Under the pieces are notes generated by a model. The model ran no database searches. It saw only the letters and a list, made by a program, of their open reading frames with translations, and was not told where the DNA came from. A stretch of DNA of 31,083 nucleotides from Plasmopara viticola (lineage: Eukaryota; Oomycota; Peronosporomycetes; Peronosporales; Peronosporaceae), in the NCBI GenBank assembly GCA_001695595.3, contig MBPM02000304.1:1-31083 (forward strand), written 5' to 3'. Position numbers and translations under genes: made by a program. The stretch's first letter is position 1. Every line of letters starts with the position of its first letter. Shown here piece by piece: positions 14,999 through 28,583 of the stretch.

Positions 14999-17373
14999 CT
15001 ATACGTCCAGTTCGTGCAGATAATTCGCTGGAGAAGGCTTTCGACCGAGCATATCGACCAAAATATCGTTGGAATCTTTAGCTCCGCCATGAAACATCAG
15101 CTTCTGGTACAATCGTTCACCTGCTTCGCGATTCAGCGGACTTCTTGAGCCAACAAAGATGGTATGCCATATATCTGCAGCAAACACACGTGCGTACAGA
15201 TAGCTGTAGTATCCAGCTCCGTAGCCAATGAGATGTCCAAAGCGCGTATGCCAATATGTTCCACTCACATGAGGCACTAGCGTGCTCGAGTTTTGTAGCT
15301 CGAGCAACATCTGTGTGGTTGTAGGAGGTTTGCACGGCAAAGGGTACTGTCCAAAGAGCTGAAGATCTAGCATTGAGTACAAACACTGCGTTTGGGTATC
15401 CATTGCTGCAAACATTTTCTTGGAGGCTCGCAGCCCTTGCATCATTGCAGCAGGCAACGGCGCGTCCGTTTGGTAGTGACGAGCAAACTCACTCACCACT
15501 TGATGATCCCATGCAAAGTACTCAAACAAGTGCGACGGAGTCTCTACAAAATCCAGTGTCGCACGTGTACCCGAAAGGTGCTGGAACTCTGTGCGACTTA
15601 GCAGGGAATGCATGGCATGTCCAAATTCATGGAAGAGCGTCTCGAGTTCTGCATGCGTCAGCAACGACGGACTGTCCGGCGCCGGCTTAGTAAAGTTACA
15701 GACAAGGGCCACGATTGGTTTCTGGTACGTTGTCTCGGTCAAGCGTTTGCCACACCGAATTGTGAAGTGCGCTGCGTGGTTAAACTTGTTCGGTCTTGGG
15801 TACAGATCAAAGTAGATAAATCCCAAAGTTTCACCTTTTCGAATTAAAGCAAGTTTCACAACGTCCTTATGCCAACTTTCGCTCGCGTTAAGCATCGAGG
15901 TTTGCTTTAGCTCTAAACCAAACAATGCCGAGCATAGCAATTGCAACCCCTTTACACAATTTTCGAGTGAAAAATATGCAGAGATAACGCGTGAGTCAAT
16001 TTTATACTTTTGCGCTTTGAGCATGCCCGTGTAGTACGGAACATCCCACATGTACAACTGTTTAGCGAATTTGCCTTCATGCTTTTGCTTTGCGTTTAAC
16101 AAAAGTTGTTGTTCGACTTTCGCCTGACAGCAAAAAACTAAGTCACATGACAAAGTCAATTAAAATGGCCAAAACACTAAAAAACCTTCGACATGAGTTG
16201 CTTGGCAATGTCCTTGATGAAGTTTTCGACAGCCTCTGGAGATCCAGTCATACGGTTACTATATCCAAAAAATAGTATGTTAATTAGCTCACTAGATTCA
16301 ATATTGATTGCGACAAACCTTGTGGCAAGGTGCGCGTAGGTTGGAAAGCCTAATAGCTGAGCCAGTTCGTGCCGTTTTGCTCGTAATTTATCTAGAATTG
16401 GGAGATTGTCTTTCGCACAGGAATTGGCGGCAATGTACATTTTACGTCGAATATCAGGACAACTGACCCACTTTAAAATTGCGTTCATGACGTGCATATC
16501 CGTGGGAATTCGCAACGAATTGGGATTTATCCAATTGCGCTCGCACACAGACGTGACGCTGTGAGGCAAACCGCGAATATACTTTGCCGGTACATCGACG
16601 TAGTCTCTAGCACTAAACATTGTTGACTGAAACTCCATACTCAGCCGTGTGATATCGTTCTGCAATGATATCACCCGTTGGCGATCTGATCGTGATAGAT
16701 GGATGCCGTCGCGTTCGAACTCCTGACGCAAAAGAATCCCCATCCGTCGCTGTTCGGATGTTAAGCTTCTCATTTCACTTGTATTTTCCAATACCGACTT
16801 CAGAGAACGGTATAAACTCACATCGGCATTCAAATTCTGAATAAAATCCGACAGCTCAGTAAAACACTCGCTCGCCGCTTGCCGAAAGCTCCTGTAAGCA
16901 TACAATTGACATATAGTCTTTTACTTCGGTTTCGCTAATAAAATCACGATGTAGCTTACTCATTGGGATGTACATTTCGACAGAGCTCGGCAGCGTCGAT
17001 GACTGAGCAAATGGCATTGGATATGTCGTCCAAAGTGCGCAACGTCTGCAGTCCCGAAATCGGCCCTGCTAGCTACAATAGTAGCAAGCGTAATTTAATT
17101 ACCATATTCTTGCCAAATTGACTCGTTATGGACCTTTTGTCGTAATTGATGACACTGCAACTTCACATCCGAGGTAAGTCTTGAAAAGTCAGATGGAGCA
17201 TGCAAGTTTGGCAACTGGAAGAGTCCTGGCTCAACTTCAAACTGTGAGTCTTTACTCGAAGCTAAAGGGGCGCCTTCTAGACGACCTGATCTGACTAAAA
17301 TGGACAGAAGCCGCGCGGGACACGCGAGCAGGCGTCGACCAAATACGACGTTGTTGGCTTTTAGCATATGCAT
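14999..17373 (-). CDS. MIPEP: Mitochondrial intermediate peptidase (M3 metallopeptidase)
   Basis: Predicted 735 residues in four exons on the minus strand: 17373-17103, 17065-16960, 16891-16186, 16123-14999. Introns are 37, 68 and 62 nt with GT...AG. The zinc site HEFGH is at about residues 526-530, with the third-ligand Glu about 25 residues later (DFVETPS). The N-terminal half has the HPN-ESFRQAA...LNADVSLYRSL block typical of the intermediate peptidase, which removes octapeptides from imported mitochondrial precursors. The Arg-rich start (FGRRLLACPARLLSILVRSGR) fits a mitochondrial presequence. The length agrees with the family (about 700-770). The first ATG in frame is 17373; an upstream TTG at 17397 is not needed. 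All frames are intact, so it is probably functional. The alternative within M3, thimet oligopeptidase, fits the presequence less well. Confidence 0.88.
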
Positions 17374-17403
17374 TGATGCCAGAATATTGTCGCGCAAAAT
17401 ATG

Positions 17404-19076
17404 CCATATGATAGGTTGTACATTTCCAAGTTGTAGAGGGTACTACAACGCAGCAGTGACGCTATAAAACATAATAATTACCGACGCTGAGTTGATTGGC
17501 GGTGAGCGATTAAGTGACAAGCTCGACACTATGTGAAAAGATCAGCTATTGACAAATGTCGATCAGATCGACTGACAAAGCTGCTAGAAAAGATTTGGTC
17601 TAAGGCAAAAGTGCTATGGCTGGTCTAGCAACCGGGCATATTTTCCACCACAAAAAAAAATTGGCCAGCGACTTGGTCTGCTCGTCGGGCGGATTGTTCA
17701 TTATAAGAAAATTAATTTCTGCGGAACTTAGTTTATACAAATCGCCTATTTAAAAAAACATATATAAGTCTCGAAATCAAAATCCAATGTAACTTTTGTG
17801 ATTTTGAATATAATCTAAAGTATATCGGTCCAAGTTTTTGAAGGATATGTAAACAAAGCTCTTCGTGCCTCCCAATGTGATGATTTTCTATAAGTTTCTC
17901 GATACTAAGTTCTGCCTAATCATAGGTGTTCGATACACCGCGTGAATTATGTCAGATAACATGACCATAGTGTGACCCCGTTACAATTGTTTTAACATTT
18001 ATAACCACTTTTGTCCCTGCGAGTTAAAACAATGGTGGAGAACTGTCGTCAATCAGACAACCTATCTGTGACTTGTATCACTTCTTGAAAGCCCGCGCAG
18101 CAAACTAGGTGAGCCGTAAAAGCTTTTTTAAGCACAGACCCAGGTCGTTTGCCGTCATTATCGCTCGCATCTAGTTCACCGTCGGAGGACAATATCTCGT
18201 TTTGAAAGGGCTGTGTCGTCAAATAAAATTTACACTACGCATGTTGGTCACTCTCTGCTCAAAGTGAGCAATATGGTTTGACTACGACTCACCCGTCTCG
18301 ATATAAAAAAAACAAGAGACTGAGTGCTTCCCTCAACGAAGTCTGAGCCAGCTAGTGAGCCTGCACTCGTCCCATTAAAATGAGTAGTCTTTATATAAAA
18401 TCCTCAAACGCCGCACTAACCTGAGTCACACATGCGCGTCAAGTACCGCGTGCTTGCCCAAGGCCAGTGCTTTTACTGAAAACACACACTTTATGCCCAT
18501 TTGATCGGGCTTGTGCCTGATGCGCCAACGCCAAGTCTTGTTGAGGCGTAAGAGTACAAACAGTCACAGCAAATTGAATTTGAAGATACGGCTGTGATTG
18601 CTCGAGAGACAACGCGGGGTTCCATGGGGGTCGGCATTAGTATAACAGGCGTAAGCGTGTCAGGCTGTGTGATCTAAGTCACGTGGTGCTTTGGACATTG
18701 ATAAGAAGACTTTTAAGGAGCTTTCAGAAAAGCAGCACATGGTCAAATGAACACTACTAAGCACATTCTGCTTTGTAAGGTATTGCCTGAAGGTTTTGAC
18801 CCTGGTCCACACAGGCTTTAGCCGCTATTCTTGATCAAAGTTTAGTTCGCGACCGAAAGTCAAAGAAATACATTAAGTCTCGAGTGTAAAATATTACTAC
18901 TTCTTAGATTCAAACAGCGACTTGTATTAATTTTAAGACTAGAAAGACCTGAGCTTAAGCTTCCTTTAGACAAGCAGCTACGGCAGCTCCGATGCATTTG
19001 ATGGCTTTGTAGTCAATCTACAATTAAGTCTTTGAGACTGCTTCTCTGTGTAGAGGGGACAGTACGCTCACTTGCC
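17404..19076. other. Long stretch with no supported gene
   Basis: The first ~100 bases should be the peptidase promoter and 5' UTR. The remainder is AT-rich and full of stops in all frames. A short fragment starting ATG at 18432 (basic-hydrophobic start MRVKYRVL, stop after 15 codons), followed by coding-like bits to about 18,740, might be an eroded secreted-protein gene, but evidence is weak. Confidence 0.45.
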
Positions 19077-21095
19077 TTAGGGCATGCAAAGTATGCCAAT
19101 AATCTGGTAGTTTAGCTCGGATCCGAGGGGTTCAACTTGTGGTTGTACAAAACCAGTACGATCAGCGCACATCCAGAGGTACTCACACGTATAAACTTTC
19201 TTAGTTGCAGTTTCCTCAACCAAGAAAACGGAGTGATCTGATTTGGTGAAGCCGATGCACCAAACGAAAGCCTTTCCCATACCAAAGCCGCTCACGGTAA
19301 GCTTGGCGAATTTTTAAAGGATAAGAAATAGTAATTTTCTGCTTGGTGATAGACAGGATCAAATATCAGCATGTCCGCACTGTCGCGGACGGATCGTTAT
19401 AAATTAATTTCGGTCATTACAAAAATCGATTTGAGAGCGCGCAACGGGCACTTACCCTCAATAAATATTCAAAGCCGGTACTAATGAATTGAAGTGTCAG
19501 TTGATGCAAGCCTTTTTTACGCCATGCATTGTATGCGGTTACGTTTTCTGTAATCCACCAGGGTAGGAGAAAGTCGAGAGACTCTGTCCAGGGTTAACAA
19601 AAGGGACGGCCAGCTAGCCTTTTCTAGAGGACGTAGTAGTGGTTAAATCAACGAAATACAAGCATAGTTTGAATGGAGGTGCTCCAAGACTCTTAGTTTT
19701 TGAGGAAGTTATGAAAGTGCCACGTTTACCTTCCAGACTGCATATGGGAGAAGACTTACAAAACCAGAGATCTTTGGGTGGTCCGTTCTCCATGAATCCT
19801 GATAATGACGATATGGAGAAGTAGGTTTTCGAGCTGCGGGTCAAAATTTGACATTCATCGATGCTTCATCTGCAGTAATACTTACCATTTACGGCTAATG
19901 TGCTCCTTGCACCAAGTGCTCAAAGGTTTGGCGGGCTTAAATGTCACGACCATCTAGTGGTCCGATCGCAAAAAAGGGTAGGCATGGAATAACGTTTCCG
20001 GAAGAAATTTGGGCTTGTCGATCGTCATGAATGGACAATCGTTCGGACTAGATTCTGACTTTGGGCAAAGATCGTACTTGCAAACTTGGCTTGTTGGTTG
20101 TTGAGGCAGCCTTGAAAGCTTTTAGTGAGCCACGATCTGTCCTCGTCAACTCCGGTGCATCGAACAATTTTGCTCGACATTCTATTGCTGAAGATAATAG
20201 CCATATGCTGAGGCTCCACAAGCAAACCAACGTGACATTGGCTTTGGCCTCTGAGTGACAAAAACTAGATTTGCTATATCGGCGGATCTAGATGTAAAGC
20301 TCTTCGTCTTTGATAGTGTCGAACACTGTTAAGCTAAAAATCTGACTGCGAGATATGTTTAAGACGTAAATTGTGCGCCACAGGCCATGTGCTAACTGGT
20401 CAAAGAACTTAAGCGAACCTTTTTTGATAGTTTTTTGTAGTGCCGCGTTGTACACATTAATTTTTCGCATCAAAACGGGGTGGTAGTGCTCCAAATCCAC
20501 GACTGTTAAATGGCAATCCTGTCACAGTTCGTCCGACATGCATGCCGCCAACATCATCGTACCTATTTTGGGTACTATCTAGTCACGAAAGATAGACAGA
20601 GGTTTATGATGGACAAGCTAATGAGTCTGATGCGCGATATGTTGCAGCACAATCACTTCAACTAATACTTCAATCAGCAAGATTAAATTTACGTCTCTCT
20701 TCAGAAATAAACTCGTTTTTTCAAGAAATTAATTGATTGTTACATCAAATCAAGTGGCAACTTTTTGGTTTGCAAAAAGTAGGATAAGGCAAATAAATGG
20801 TGCAGGGGTTTAGCGGTTCAAGCCTGGGACTGCGCGCTTTGATGGTTTAACATTGGCAAAGTACACTCAAAAATTGGCCATGTTTTAACCAAACGCGTTC
20901 GCAAACTGCTAGATTAGACTTCACACAAAAAACAAGACTTACACGCCAGAAAATGGCACTGCAACTGAAAATATTTGAGTAAATGTGCAAAGAAAATATC
21001 AAACAGCTCAAACTTATAGGACTGCTATCCCACTTGTACGTTTCCAGCTCCATTGGCTTACCAAGCAGCTGGCTACAGCTTACGACTTGCTTCAC
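19077..21095. other. Eroded region with fragmentary ORFs on both strands
   Basis: Minus-strand open stretches at 19077-19295 (72 codons), 20288-20500 (70) and 20847-21095 (82), and a plus-strand one at 19639-19824, are separated by stops without consistent splice joins. None matches a family I recognise, apart from the protease relic described separately. Best read as mixed decayed gene and transposon material. Confidence 0.35.
20061..20258 (+). pseudogene. Relic of a Ty3/gypsy retrotransposon protease
   Basis: About 65 codons with the layout of an LTR-retrotransposon aspartic protease: LLVVEAALKAF, then SVLVNSGASNNFAR, then VTLALAS. The active-site D-S-G-A has become N-S-G-A, so the catalytic Asp is lost. 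No integrase, RNase H or LTRs are visible around it. Ty3/gypsy proteases of oomycetes have VDSGASxNFxR at this site, which supports the reading; only this fragment can be assigned. Confidence 0.5.
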
Positions 21096-22001
21096 TCCAG
21101 ATCCATAGAATTCCGTGTACTGTGATCATACTTTAAATACATATAAAATAGTCCAACACGGTGTGTATTCTATGCAGGAAAATCTAATAGCCTTCATCCT
21201 TTAAAGACCAAAGGTTGTGAAAAGTCGCTCATCGGAAGATCGTATATCTTCCTGTCCGCCTCCTGTGTGCGAGGTGTTTCGTGACCTCATACTATCTATT
21301 GCATTTACAAGTCAATGCTATGCTTATACAAGTAGATTGTCTACCCGAATCCTCTCAAAGATTCAAAAATAACCGAATCACCTTCGTGTGTCTGTCGGAC
21401 GTGTGCTTTTTGCTGCTTAAAGTGCATTTGTAGCCCTACCTCCTACCAAGCAGCTTAAATGCGGTACGGCGCTCGAGCGCTACAAGCAAATTTAAGCTCA
21501 GGTCCAAGGTAGCACAGACTTCGGTGGTCCCAGAGGTCGCGGGTAATGTCAGTAAAGCTTACAGATTTGCCCTTAAACAAATTAGATGTTTCCCTCCCGA
21601 AATAAGGTTGTTGAGATGACAACTAAAGCAACCGAATCTTACAGGTTTTCCACTCTCTCATATGGTAAAAGCCGAACAGCAATCTTTGGAACCAACGAGT
21701 ATATCGTGCCTTCAGATGCAATGTTTCTTCTCTTGGATATTAAATTAAAAAGCGATCTCGTATCCTTACCTAAAAGCAAGGCAGGTGCGAGCTTGATGAA
21801 CATTTTCATGAATAAAGATATTGGACGGACTTAAATATTACCCCGAACAAGTAAAGGTGACTGTTGTCTAAAGATAAACTTTTAATGTTGTAAGTGCGGG
21901 CAACGGCGATGAAGAAGACATCTGATTGCTCTTCGAGAGGAGTACAGCCACAAACGATCTCGGTCATGCAGATCGCCGTGAAGGAAAGTCTGTACGTCTC
22001 G
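21096..22001. other. Region with one unidentified ORF (21586-21834)
   Basis: An 82-codon ORF at 21586-21834 (+) has no recognisable motif. Antisense ORFs at 21806-22147 overlap the effector-like relic. Nothing else is supported. Confidence 0.35.
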
Positions 22002-22368
22002 ATGAGACCTAATGTACTTGTGTTCGTGACCTCGCTGACTTGGTGTGGGTAAGTGAGCAGAGAACACCTGCTGCCTCTGCTGAGGCAAGTAATGAGGTGG
22101 ATACGTGCATATCCGGAAGAGGGTCGCTGATCAAAGCTTTCTATCAACTGAGGGCTTTAAGGGTCGCTGGTAGAAATTACGCCCTCAGAGCTAGGAAAAC
22201 GCTGGTCACCGGTAGCCTCACTGGGTCCATGTGATGGGTGTGTGCCTGACACCTCATAGACACTTAGAGCCTGAGAGCTTGGCAGCATTTAAGGTGGAGC
22301 CAGCACTAATAAACAATTTGTTGCACCTACGCACGTCCGAGGCTATGTTACGAGTTAAGACTTGGTAG
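22002..22368 (+). pseudogene. Frameshifted secreted-effector-like gene remnant
   Basis: Starts MRPNVLVFVTSLTWCG, a compact signal-peptide-like segment of the kind that begins oomycete RXLR effectors, then meets TAA. A frame change of one base continues with an Ala/Ser/Glu-rich stretch (QRTPAASAEASNEVDT) and an Arg-rich region to 22234. A further frame (22255-22368) reads HRHLEPESLAAFKV... and VKTW, with the spacing of a C-terminal WY-type helical unit. No clear RXLR is left. Two or more frame changes make it non-functional as given. The effector link is inferred from layout only. Confidence 0.35.
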
Positions 22369-23297
22369 ACTCTCCCACGTCAATTTTTTTTGCGCGCCAG
22401 TTAGTGATTAGGGTCAAACAAAAAATGCTAAATTGATGCTCTTCAAGAACAGCTGAAGCAAATTAGAGTTAGTGACTAGCCAAAGAGTCAATATTATACG
22501 CCCCTGCTTGATCAAAAAAGTACGAGCCTTGGCTCCAATAGAAATGCAATGCCATGAGTGCCATCTGTCTAATTCCGCTCAGCAGAGTCATGTACATCCT
22601 ATTGTACGCATAGCTCAATTTAGGGAAGCCTGAACAGTTTTTTTTAGGGTTTTCTCAAGTGTCAGTCAAGTATCGAATCGACGCTAAAGAATGCCCTATT
22701 ACACCCAGAGCGATGATTGTTACGGTCTGGTCTACGAAGGCAGACCAGACGACGCCTAAGTGACCGATAAGCAAGTTGTGCTGGCAGCACTGGTTGTCGA
22801 GGACGCTAACGACAGATCTTTATAAAGTAGTGTTATAGCAGCATCTTTTTGGGTTCTAGTGGAATTTTTACAGTAGGATGTACGCTTTCATTGATAAAGT
22901 ACCGAGAAAACTAAATTTGATAAAATATGAAAGAAATTGCTTGTTTAGCTCATTGACTTGCAACGAGCAGTGGTCATCTCCTGACCAGGTAATAGCGAGA
23001 GGCAACATATTCTCAACCACAGCTCTATGTGTTACGTTCTGTGACTGTTTGGCGGATTTATTACCACGTTTTGACTGTCAATGCCCGTGCGAAAAAAGTG
23101 TAGGTAGCGTAATCCATCAATGCTTCACATGCCACGAATTACCCCGCCTCTGCGGCAGACTGAAAAATAATGCTTCAACATACGATATTGCACCCCCTTC
23201 ATGTAATACGTGGCGCTCTTACGCGTACCAGGGTTATTCCCCCAATTGTAGTAATGCTAGCTGCCAAATATGGGTTTTTCCTGTAGCTTAATCACAT
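22369..23297. other. Non-coding or unidentified; hairpin and one Cys-rich ORF
   Basis: Contains a perfect 9-bp inverted repeat GTCTGGTCT (22725-22733) / AGACCAGAC (22742-22750). An ORF at 22878-23291 (+, 137 codons) has 13 Cys, but they do not form a zinc-finger pattern I recognise, and codon use does not distinguish it from chance. Confidence 0.35.
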
Positions 23298-23704
23298 ATG
23301 TACACAATTCCTTGTACTCTGGATATTCCGCAGCAACCTTATGGTGGCGCCAATGCATTGCTGCGTGAGACGCTGCAAATTCTTATGGCTGATGCGAGCA
23401 AAAGTCATGTGCATGTAATCAGTTCTCGAATTGCCATTTGCAGGCACCTCTTACGTTGGCGTATTGCTATATAAGTCTAAAAATCATCTTGATAAAGCAT
23501 CTACTTCAAAATAATGCACACCGCAGAGTACATCCTGCACGTTGCCACGCACACAATTAGAGAAAACGTCTATAAGTAGGCGTGCCCTGATCCTTGTTTT
23601 CATCGACCTACCAAAATGTATACTCTCTGATTTGTGATTTTGCTCAGTAGAATTTCTTTGGAACATCAATAATCAGGAGTTTCACAAAACAAGCAAGTCT
23701 AGTT
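23298..23704. other. Unidentified coding-like fragment and upstream region of 23705 gene
   Basis: From ATG 23298 about 58 codons are open (a helical stretch ANALLRETLQILMADASKSH), possibly an exon of the following gene or a gene fragment. No splice join to 23705 could be established. Confidence 0.3.
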
Positions 23705-24339
23705 ATGAGGGACGAAGGCATCACAGAGTATCACCCCTCCATGTCGCTGGAGAACGCACTACTGCCGACTGATTATACGTCAATGGCGTTAAAGACCTAT
23801 ACTCATTTCAATGTCAAGGATCAGTCTCCTTCTCCTCCGGATGCTATTGATATAACATTGGAAAGTGTCCTTGCGGATCGTTATCATGTGTGGACCAAGG
23901 TGCCTGAGGTAAAAAAATATACGGCTTGAAATTCAAGGGCACTTCTTGTCAGCATTACCTTTATTATTGTGCCAGGTAGCTGAAAGGCTACATTCAATGA
24001 GATTGTATCAAGGGGATGTTCAGGCCTTGCAAAAGCTGCAGCAACTCCATATTCTATGCAATATCCTTTTTATTGTTTTAACTTTTGTTTACACTAACGC
24101 AGCACATAGTAACGGTTTCGTTAACCAATGATGCACAGCAGCGCGAGACACAGCTTCGTACTATAGAGCTTACTTTGTTGCTTGAAAGACAGACCAATCA
24201 ATACACTCAACTTTCCGAGAACACATTAAACAGGTATGTGACATACCGATATTGTCCTTAACTTGTTTGACATGCTGATACACTAAGCGAGAAAGACGAG
24301 CATAAAGATCGACCCGAAGCGGCCGTTCGACAGTGTTGA
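23705..24339 (+). CDS. Small coiled-coil protein, possibly dynactin p50-like C-terminus
   Basis: Exons suggested at 23705-23908, 23976 to about 24074, about 24110-24233 and 24288-24339. Introns begin GTAAAA (23909) and GTATGT (24234) and end CAG (23975) and AAG (24287); the second intron is not resolved. The visible protein is helical: VAERLHSMRLYQGDVQALQ and QQRETQLRTIELTLLLERQ. WTKVPEVAERL resembles the W...LPELVQRL segment near the C-terminus of dynamitin (DCTN2), a dynactin subunit linking dynein to cargo. If so, the long N-terminal half is missing, so the gene would be truncated. It ends tail-to-tail 70 bases from U2SURP. Identity is tentative. Confidence 0.35.
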
Positions 24340-24409
24340 CTGTAACGTCATCAAATTAATCAAGCTATCGGTGCAACAATTGATAACAAGCGATTAACGC
24401 GGTATGGAC

Positions 24410-27329
<2,920 letters not shown>

Positions 27330-27511
27330 TTTGGATTATGTATGCATTAGCGGGCCACCCAATTTTTCTTCTTTTTTATAATTGTAGTGAAAAACCCACT
27401 TGCTTTTTGTAGTATCGTCACCACCAAAGAAACAAATTTGGGTAAAAAAAATTGCATCCTTTATTTGAGTTTGTCACGTATTTCACCCTAGAAAAAATGC
27501 ACAAAGATCCC
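27330..27511. other. Intergenic: U2SURP promoter and PSMB3 3' UTR
   Basis: 182 bases between two minus-strand genes arranged head to tail, presumably the 3' UTR of the proteasome gene and the 5' region of U2SURP. No ORF of note. Confidence 0.6.
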
Positions 27512-28315
27512 CTAATCCTGACGCGACAGCAGCTTCTTTGACGTGATGCCTTTAGGTGTGATAATGTGCACGACGGCGCCCCAGCCAGAAAGTGCGTCAC
27601 GATTGCAAGCTGATAGCAGACATTGGGAAAGCGTCTCAAAGAGGTCCTCTTCCTTCATATCTGGTTTATACATGGACTCGCACATGCCGTAGAGCGCCTC
27701 CTCCATCGTACCGGCCACAACAAAGTCTTTGGTCATCATCTCGCAGCCCAAACAGTCCATACTGGACAGAAAAGGTTTGTTGTCCTCTGTTAAACCAGCG
27801 ATCACGGGTTCCACGAACCACGGTCCAAACCGCTTTTCGTACATCATATTGGAAAGTAGCGCACTTAGCGTCTTGGGTTTAATATCGCGCTCCTCGTCCA
27901 ATTTGTACATGTTAATCTTATATTTCAGCATCTGCGATACAGACTGCACATCGGTAGCTAGACCCGCTAGGCCCAAGAACGTCTTGTCTGTCACACGAAA
28001 GACCTTTTGGAAGTCCATTGCCACCGTCTGCGCCTGCATACCTAGTCTCGTATCACTGCAGGATCATAATGAAGCATGTTAAAGCTGCTTCTTCTGTTGC
28101 GCCTATAAATTGTGAAATCAAAGCTAGGAGAATACCATGCAATGCCGACGCAATCTTTGCCAGCCATGGCGATTATTGCCGCTCCGTTATACGACAGGAT
28201 AGACTAATGGGGAGAGAAGAGACATACACATGTATAGACACGTTTGTAATAGTCATTAAGAAAGCACTTAATACAGAAATAGCTGCTATAAGCGACAATA
28301 TGAGCTGCGTACCAT
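27512..28315 (-). CDS. PSMB3: 20S proteasome subunit beta type-3
   Basis: Predicted 204 residues (animal beta-3 is 205). Exons: 28315-28313 (the ATG alone), 28203-28136, 28055-27512. Introns are 109 nt (GTACGC...TTAG) and 80 nt (GTATTC...GCAG). The protein starts M-SILSYNGAAIIAMAGKDCVGIA, then DTRLGMQAQ, IGLAGLATDVQ-like FLGLAGLATDVQS, YEKRFGPWFVEPVIAGL, DDFVVAGT-like KDFVVAGTMEEALYGMCES, and ends KLLSRQD. Beta-3 is a structural, non-catalytic subunit: there is no N-terminal propeptide and no catalytic Thr, as expected. Placing the start codon on its own exon is the only arrangement I found that supplies an ATG, since SILSYNG is preceded directly by an acceptor TAG. Confidence 0.9.
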
Positions 28316-28583
28316 GGTCCTCTCTCTTCTTTGTTTTGGTGAGGGGGAATGATATCTAGTAAATGTTGCCCGATCACTGGCGCAACATTCACTATGGCAT
28401 TTTTTTTTTTTGGTCGAAAATTTAATCTAACTTTTGAAGAATGGTTGTTTAAAAGACGAGTGCTGCTCTCAAGACAGGGAGACTTTGTGATGCCATCACT
28501 TTTTATGAAGCTTACACCATACTTTTTAATGGCAGCGGCGCTTGGTGATTACAGTTATATATTAACTATTTGAATGCACTTCG
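28316..28583. other. Divergent promoter region between PSMB3 and BAR-like gene
   Basis: 268 bases between the divergently read PSMB3 start and the first possible start of the plus-strand gene. It has a T-run near 28,400 and no convincing coding sequence. The 5' UTRs and both promoters must lie here or slightly downstream. Confidence 0.5.

Noticed and set aside
14777..15148. Plus-strand ORFs across the peptidase gene (14777-15148, 15373-15847, 16090-16275)
   Set aside because: They are antisense to a well-supported metallopeptidase with HEFGH motif; no family features.
17395..17397. TTG at 17397 as the peptidase start
   Set aside because: Nuclear genes rarely start at TTG and an ATG lies eight codons downstream, before the presequence.
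19077..19295. START/lipid-binding-domain fragment suggested by Trp/Cys/Tyr pattern
   Set aside because: No ordered motif match, and neighbouring ORFs do not join by credible introns.
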